64,000 bases of DNA from Caenorhabditis remanei (lineage: Eukaryota; Nematoda; Chromadorea; Rhabditida; Rhabditidae), in contig NC_071332.1 in NCBI RefSeq assembly GCF_010183535.1, positions 15,748,001-15,812,000 of the forward strand, written 5' to 3'. The position numbers were made by a program, and so were the translations under genes. Below the pieces are notes generated by a model that worked only from the letters and a program-made list of their open reading frames with translations, was not told where the DNA came from and ran no database searches. Below are positions 56,516 through 64,000 of the stretch, piece after piece (within the stretch, counting starts at the first letter, position 1; every line of letters starts with the position of its first letter).

Positions 56516-58429
56516 ACATTTGTGGATTTTGTAAAGTTTTTCTTGTTTTTTTTATGTCGAAGTAAAGAATCCAAAATGTACAGTTATAAATGCTTTAGAA
56601 AACTAAACACCACTTAAACGCGCTAAAGGTGCGCCAGAATCAAATTTTACGATAAATTGGGTAGGAGAGCTACAGTATTCGACCATGGGACATTTCGTAG
56701 AAATTCTCGGTTTCAAAACGGCCAGTTTCGAGATGTCTCGGACATGAATGGTGGTCAAAGACCGGGCCGGGTGTTGGCGCCTTAATTAAAAATGCAAATT
56801 CTTTCGAATTTTTTTCGTGAAAAAGTCAAATTTTCGACTATGGTCCAGAATTTAAAGAAATCCTGAATATACATCAAAAATTGAAAAGATGGAGGAAAAA
56901 AACTTTTTTGAACCCTGGCCTTGACAACTATGAATGCAGCCAATAATACAATATTCAAACAAATAAAATATCAAAACGCGGATAAGGCGCGCCAGACCAA
57001 AGAATTTTCAATCATTGAGCCTGGGAATGCTACAGTATCTCCTTTCAGCACAGTTCCCAACTATTTGAAAAAAACTGAAAACAAATGCACCGCCCGTGAA
57101 AAACTCATCCGTATCGAAAATTGCTCATTGAGCACCTAACGCCCACCTCTATATCTTAACAAGTCAACAATGATTCTTTACGAAAATTACTAAATGAACG
57201 TTTTCATTTTGATCTACTAAGTAGGGGAGTAGAGATCGAACTGAAATTTTTTTAACTAAATGTTTCGGAGAGTTTCCTGATGTTTCGGGTAACAGGTTTC
57301 TAATAGACCTCTTCGCGAGGTAGCAAAAAATAACAAAAAGTAATATTTTGCTATTTTTCTAGCTTGTGAAAAGGTCCATTATATACCGAATCAGGAAGTT
57401 TTCCCGATAAAATTAAATGATGTTATTCAATTTACAGGAATGAACTAAAAATAATATTTATAAAATAATCTCACCAAAAAAAGCCGGAACTGGATAGTAA
57501 TTGGTAGTGGGAGGAAAATTTAGACACAAAAATGAAAAATACATATATATGCTACCCCGCCAGCTCCAGACCATAATTAAAATCCATGTGTCTTTTTCTA
57601 TTTGTTTTTGATCGAAAATAGAAAAAAAAAGTAAAGTTTTTACTATGAATCATGACAATATTGATATTGAAATTGCTCCATGGGCGGTCAGTAAAGTAAT
57701 GTAAATAAAATGGTTTTAAAAAAAAGGAAGGAATCTGAAGTGGTTGAAAGAGATGAAAAATTCATTTATGTACCCGAGTATCCCACCATTCAAATTGAAT
57801 GATGAGTAATTTAAAGAATGAAGATTGAATCACGTGATGTTGGTAGAGTGCTTTTAGGATAATGAACTACTGGGTTGAAATGTTAAACGGCAATTTGGAA
57901 GGGGTACGGTAGCGTTAATTAGATTGAGAGTGGTAAAAGACAAGGGATCTTTAGAATGGGTACTGATGGATGTCAGGAAACTAACAAAATTTCACTAAAT
58001 GTTTCCGAGAATTGGGTGATGTTTGCGGTATGTAATGGCAGGTTTCTAAAATTTAAAAGCAGGAAGTTTTTTTCAAAATTTGTGAATTTGACAAGATCAT
58101 GAAAGCTTGGTCGTCTTGTACTATTTTATGTCGGATTTGATTGAAGATTCTTGTGTGCAGAAACTTAGAGAATATTTTGATGTAGATAGAAAACTTGAGA
58201 CGTCTGAAATAGGTTTCTAGTTATGTTTCCTGGTAATACAGGTTTTCGAAAGTTTCAGTTTTTGTGCCAACATTCCAAAAATCTTTAAATTTTTTAAGAT
58301 CGAAGTCGAAAGAGTAGCAGCCATCAGAAATCAAATCAAGTAAAAAAGGAAAGGATAAGCAAAAAGATATCAGAAACGATAAGCAACTGCAATAGTAATA
58401 CGATTGTTAAGCAGCAAGAATACAAAGCA

Positions 58430-58497
58430 CAGAAATTGAGACATTTTTCAAAGGCATTTCGGTGGAGCGCTGTTTTAAGAACTGTGCCGAGCTTATA
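58430..58497. mobile_element. MITE, TTAGCACGG family, right-end fragment
   Basis: Only the right half is seen: GAGACATTTTTCAAAGGCAT, TTTCGGTGGAGCGC and TGCCGAGCTTATA. Confidence 0.55.
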
Positions 58498-59437
58498 GGC
58501 ACCGACAAAAACTTAGCAGCGTTCTGGCTAAGTGAATCAGTCTCCTGGGTAAGAAACCCGACCTCAACTATAGAAAATCTTTTTTTGCAGACGGTTTTTA
58601 GTCCAGTGGTGTCAAAGCTTGGATTTTCAGCTTCTTATACTCATTAGGTCTGGTTCAAAAAGTATAGTTTCGTTACACGTTTTTTGAAATGAAACTACGC
58701 TTAAATCGTAGTACACAACCTACATCTGGAAAAATCTTCAAGTTACGTGATTTTCCAACCGAAAAGACTACTTTTTGATTCTAAAAAAATGATGCTCATC
58801 AAACCAACCTAGCGAGAAAACTGACAACAAGGATCATCTTCAAAAAACGCAAGCAAAAAAGAAAGACAGGTGATATTTTTGCCTTCTTTTGCATGACTTG
58901 TTTGTATCTCATTTTCCTGCTAAAAAATAAAAGCAGGTCAAAAATGACGTTGCATGGAAAAGAAAAAAATATACATGTGACGTTTCTAAAAAAGTTGGAA
59001 GATGAAAGATAAAACTCCTTTTCTCCACTGACTGCTGTGAGCAAAACGTGTCAAAAACTAGGAGGATGTCAGTCATTCCCCCACTGGACTTCGTCATTGT
59101 GACTAAGAGATGTTCGTATCACACCACACAATGTCAGTTTTTAGGGGAGTATGGAGGGCTCATTAATGAATAGGGAATGCCTTGAGAAAGGAACAATAGG
59201 AACAAGGTAAATGGGGAACGGTAGGAGAGGATGATTCATTCGGATGACGTTGGAGGGTTTTCTGTTTTTGATCTGGGTGATGATGTGATAAGGGGTGTTC
59301 GAGATGTTTAGTAAAAAGATTTTGAGTAGTGTGAAGCTATTCGATGATATTTTGAAACCAGATATTTCAGAACCATGGAAACAAAAATGAATCAGGATTA
59401 TATCAAAAAGTATAACTGTAAAAGTTTGTTTAACCTC

Positions 59438-59893
59438 GGCATCAGAGCTGTGCGGAAGTAAAATTTTCAAAAAAGGAAGTCGGAAGTCGGAAGAAGGAAC
59501 GAACATTTTAAAAAAGGAAGAAGGAAGAAGGAAGAAGGAAGTGAAAAAAGCCCGGAAGAAGGAAGAAGGAAGTTAAGTCCGAACCCGGAAGTCGGAAGTT
59601 AATTTTGAAAAAGACAATTTTGAAGAAATTTTTTCTAGTCATCTCTGAAAACGAATTTTTGCGTTGTTTTCATACAAAATTCCATCAAAAACCACCAAAA
59701 TTCCGCTGAAATTCCGTCGAAAATTGCAAAATTTTTGTGAACTTTTTACACGGAAGTCGGAAGTGGCGAACAATTTCAACGGAAAAAGGAAGAAGGAAGA
59801 AGGAATAAGATTTCAAAAAAGGAAGAAGGAAAAAGGAAGAAGAAAGTGAAAAAATGCCCGGAAGAAGGAAGAAGGAATTCCGCACAGCTCTGT
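59438..59893. repeat. GGAAGTCGGAAG element with CAGAGCTGTGCGG inverted ends
   Basis: It begins CAGAGCTGTGCGGAAGT and ends ATTCCGCACAGCTCTG. The interior has GGAAGTCGGAAG and GGAAGAAGGAAG runs on both sides of an AT-rich core. Related sequences lie at 38709-39002 and 50965-51190, and a CAGGGCTGTGCG variant at 19040-19110. Confidence 0.75.
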
Positions 59894-62800
59894 TCGGCAT
59901 CTCTTAATCAAAGTACTACAAATACTCGAGGCCTGATTTAAACGGTTTTGAAACGGAACGGTTTAGGAGTGTCCCAGTTTCATAAAGGCCGGTCTCCAAA
60001 TGTTTCAATTCTCTTAAAATTTTATTGATCCATAACAATCTTAGCAACATTTCCAGATATTACATCATGGCCTAACAACCCATGACCTAAGAATCCTCCC
60101 TGAAAACTAGGCCAGCGTCTTTTCTCCAAAATTCTTCTAGAGTACCGCTCCTAAAATGTTGCTAATTTTCCCGCTCGTAGACTCATAAATTTGCACAACG
60201 AGACGTCAAGTTTCCCTTCTTAGAAGGTGGCCTAGTTTTTGTCTTAACTTTTGAAAGAATACATTTTAGGTGGGATTTAGTATGCCTCTCGGAGATTCTG
60301 AATAATTTTTCAAAATTTGTCTATCACCCTCTAGTCAAAGCTTTTCAGCTATAGAGCATGTCACATAACCTATCATCCCCCACTGAATAAAAATCAGGAA
60401 ATCGTAAAACTGTCTGTGTTGACAATTGACAAGAGAACATTTCAAACCAAAAACGGAAGGCATTAAAATATATGAATAAGGGGCGACGGAGACAACCGGC
60501 TAATCCTTTTCTTCTGCTTCTTCTCGAGGCGAAGGACATTTTATGTGGTCCCATAAAAACCCTCCCCTCAAGAAGAGGCAGTTTTGAGAGCAAAGAAGAC
60601 AATCTTACTAATGGATCAACAGGATTCGGGTTTCTAGAATGGACTTTTCTTCTGAAAACTTGCTTGGAAGGTCCAATATCAAAATATCCTTAAGGAATAA
60701 AAACAAGACTGAAAATGTCAGGTCAGTCAGTCAACGCAGGAGGAAGAACAAAAAGAAGTGAAGGTCCCTGAGAATGATGGAACATCCTTCAAAACACGAC
60801 CACGTCTTCTACTTCTTGGCGTCTCTTGGGGATATCTGGGGGAGGTTTGTCACTGGGATGAGCGGAAGGATGAAGCATAGGGGGATGGAGTAGTGGGGTC
60901 AAAAAGTAGGGGGAAAGTTATTTTGAGGGTGTAGTAATAATAATTAGGGAGGGAGGGGAGGCAAAACAAGGAAAAGAAGAAAAAGAGGAACAGAGATAAT
61001 GAGGTGAATGTCAGTGCGAGTGGAGGTCGGATTTCGGGGACACCGGGATTTAAAGGAAATGAAAACGGAAGTTGACTAGAATTCGAGCTCACTATCAATC
61101 GAGCAAGTACTGGGACTCAAAATAACTTGAAGGAGGACAGAAGTCCTATTTTTATTTCAGATTATGATACTTCAGACAATTCTAAGAAACATTCATCATT
61201 GGAGCATATGCTAAGCACAATTCCCGTTTTTCTGAATGATCCTAGGTAGAAGAGCTTTTCCTTGCGGTCGTGTAGTCCTTTCGGACAAAATTATTTCTCA
61301 ATTCCTCGTTTTTTCAACAGACTTTCTTTCTTTTTTTCAATTCATTTCACAAAAAAGAGAAACTACGAAAATGTGTTGGAAAAAGTGAGAAAACGTGAAA
61401 TTGAGGAAATATTTTTGGTAAGTTCAAACGTTACACACTCGAACTCACTATCAATCGAGCAAGTTCTGGGACTCAAAATGACTGAAACTATCGAATAAAA
61501 AGCTGATATTTTTCAAAAAAAAAGTATTTTCAAACTTGCGAATTTAGAAAACTGTAAGTAATTACCTTGTACAAGATTTCCCTTTTCAGTATTCGACAAC
61601 ACAGCAACCAAACTCAATCTCGTTTCAAGCAAAAATTTAAAGAAAATAGAGAGTGTTCTATTTCATTTTTTTTTTAGACGTTTAGTTTCAAAGTGATTAC
61701 AATTTTCAGAACCCTAGCTGAAAGTTTGAGAATACAATTTCACTCCGAAAGATGAGATAAATGCTTTACAGAGAATTCCGAGAATTCGAGAATTTTCCAA
61801 GAAAAATTTCAGATAAATCGAGGTGAGCCACGCCGGAATTTAAAGAAATGGTGGATTTTGTTTGAAGTTCCGGACAAAAGGTTTCTTGGAAACATTAGAA
61901 AAAATAGTTTTTATTGTTAGAGTTGTCATAACGGCAAAGTGCAAGGACAGCGTATTTCGAAACAAAGCAAATCAATTTCTCACCTCTTTCATCAAGAAAA
62001 TCTTCTCTCTTGATTTTTTTTTCAATTCTATTTCTCTTTTTTGATTAGACAACCTCAACCGTCAGGTGGCAGCACTTCAAGATCATTTTAATGTGAAAAC
62101 CGCCCCGCCGAGCACTTTTCTTCTCGAAGGCTCAAGTGAGAAGAAAAACAGGTGGCAGAAAGAAAAACAAAAAGTTTTAGTTTTCATCCCTTCTTAAAAA
62201 TATATAGACGAGATATCGGGTTTCATGAAAAAGAGGAAAATAGAGAAGGACCCGAGGTGGTAACACAATTTACGGACTTAAAAAGTTCGAAAAGGGGGGA
62301 TTCAGATGCAGAAGACGAAATATAGAGAGACGCACTTTTGAGAAGGAAGAATAAGAAAATATGTTATCGAAAAGTAAACATTTGAGGGAAAACAGATAGA
62401 ATTGGGGAATTGTTGTCTGGCTGAAGGTCAAGGGCTCCTCGGCAGTCCTTAAAGACGAATTTTATTTTTGTTGTGTATAGTTGATTGTAGAATGCGTTCC
62501 AGGAGAGTTATAATTTGAGGAAAACTTGAAAGCCCTAAGGATCCCTAGTCAAGATGGAGTAACAGGTTAGGTTCACTCTTAAGTTTGGTCAATAGTAATG
62601 ATTTACAATTAAACTGAAAGTTACACAAGTAAAACGCAGAATTGTAACGGACCGAGCAGGGCCGGGCCGGCCCGGAATCAAAAAACATCTCGGCCCGGGC
62701 CGGCCCGCTCGGCCTGTTTTAAAACATGTTTCTAGTTCACGACTAAAACTTTAAAAATGAATCAAAATGTAAATATGTATGATAGTTAAAGCATTTTCAC

Positions 62801-64000
62801 TCTATTTTTTCGAAAAATTTCAAAACATTTTGGTAAAACAATGGGTACCCACTTGAATTCGGGACGACCGAATCTCCTCAAAATCTCAAAAGTTGATCTC
62901 TCAATTTCCCATCACCCTACAATCACTTTACTGACAAGATATGATAGAAATGAAAAGTGACAAGAAGACAGCTTGTCTCTGAATTACGACGGAAAAGTGA
63001 ACTCTTCAAAGGCGACAAAAAACTCTGCAGGCTGGAGACACGAACAAATAACACACAAACTAATCTCGTTTCGTTTCGTTTTTTTTCAGATTTAAACTGG
63101 TGTTCTGGTAGGCGGATGGACACTCGTTTCCCCCCTATTTGAATCATTCTGTTTTTTTTTCATTCTCTCATTTTCAGAATCTCAATTTCAGAAGAAGATG
63201 GACTTCCGTTTTTCAGAGAAAGAGGGGGACATCCGGACTAACAGAAATTCCTTATTACTTTGCAAAAAAGGGAACAACGTGAGAAAATAAGAATTGGTTT
63301 TGGTTGCTGAAAAAGATGGGTGGGGGGATGATCATTGTATGCATAACGGGACACACATACACAAAAATAATCGAATAATAAAAAAGAGAGAATGGAGGAT
63401 AAAACTGAAAAAAAAATTTGGGGAGGGTGGGTTAATATGAGAAAAGAAGGATGGGAAAAGTTGGAGGAGGGGGGCAGGAAGATCAGAGAGCAGTGGGGAA
63501 AAGTTTTTAATATGGGCGGGATGTTGATCTGTGAAATATTTTTCATTAAGCCGTGGGGTTCGGAGGTCAGAGACCTGAGGGAAAAGGAATCTATATGAGC
63601 ACACCTGGAATCTTGGGCGGTGTATCACAAGAGCTGTAGCTGTTTAGTATTGCAACGATGCAAGGTTTGATCCATAAGCTTGAATTTGTTGGAATGTAGG
63701 TTATCCGCTCATTTTGTGGTACAGAGTCTGAAGGGATGTAAAACATGTCACTGATTAACAAACTAATCAGAGTTGAGCGTTGTTCAGTATAGTAACCGAC
63801 TCTATAGTTGGTCTGTAAGATTGGGTCTCCTTGTTTAGGCGTTGCATGTACACGAAGATGGATGCTGATCTTGATTAAGGCTGGCGATGCTTAAGGTATA
63901 TGCATGATTGCTTTCATAGTTTAATCTAGGGTGCAACTGTTACGGATATAAAACAGAAATGCTGTGGATTCTGAATCTGAAATCAGTCATTTTTGCCTAT

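Larger units (their letters stand above)
56516..64000. other. 7.5-kb terminal spacer with repeats, no confident gene
   Basis: Contents: GC-ended element at 56755-56935; partial TTAGCACGG MITE at 58430-58497; CAGAGCTGTGCGG-ended element at 59438-59893; a direct repeat of about 40 bp (CTCACTATCAATCGAGCAAG) at 61090-61130 and 61442-61482; and a GGGCCGGGCCGGCCCGG core at 62650-62720. Open frames are short and unsupported. From about 63600 the base composition changes to a more balanced, less AT-rich sequence that may be a non-coding RNA or a distal exon. Confidence 0.5.

Overview
This window is eukaryotic nuclear DNA from a nematode, almost certainly a Caenorhabditis species. The evidence is short introns with GT...TTTCAG borders, AT-rich spacers, AATAAA signals, and a gene mix typical of Caenorhabditis: divergent nuclear hormone receptors, MATH-BTB genes, a serpentine chemoreceptor-type GPCR, a peptide-type GPCR, an MTL-type metallothionein and a YGG-rich secreted peptide. 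The exact species cannot be read from the sequence. Exons were assembled by eye from splice sites, reading phase and family similarity.

Layout. 1-545 (+): 3' end of an SRW-like GPCR. 843-2540 (-): six-exon gene for a basic protein of unknown function, convergent with it. 3092-5536 (+): a giant metallothionein made of five tandem MTL-like modules, one module per exon, with two alternative first exons. 6055-6126 (-): tRNA-Thr(UGU). 6659-9612 (+): nuclear hormone receptor A, followed by a CATCCGGACAGACAG minisatellite. 10802-18244 (-): orthologue of the kelch protein KLHDC3; its last intron holds a 1.1 kb palindrome with tRNA-like sequences. 18.2-27.0 kb: repeat-rich spacer with no confident gene. 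26995-27813 (+): small multi-pass membrane protein. 28118-34978: cluster of four MATH-BTB genes (three +, one -), the first broken by a frameshift. 35480-35841 (-) and 38185-38413 (-): small secreted or membrane proteins, separated by a 1.2 kb fold-back element. 39545-42903 (+): nuclear hormone receptor B. About 43.05-48.53 kb: higher-order satellite of about 15 units, flanked by direct copies of about 520 bp holding the 3' ends of receptor B and of a convergent secreted-protein gene (49899-51280, -). 51559-53539 (-): FRPR-like peptide GPCR. 56238-56515 (+): YGG-rich secreted peptide. 56.5-64.0 kb: repeats and spacer.

The strongest unusual signal is the pentameric metallothionein. Its module exons are all phase 1-1, the first two are near-identical with shared intron sequence, and two separate promoter/first-exon pairs encode the same five residues. 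The second is the satellite, which carries a repeated block with a tRNA B-box-like motif and sits between duplicated convergent 3' ends while leaving each gene one complete copy. Many fold-back elements lie in introns and spacers and could form long double-stranded RNA if transcribed.
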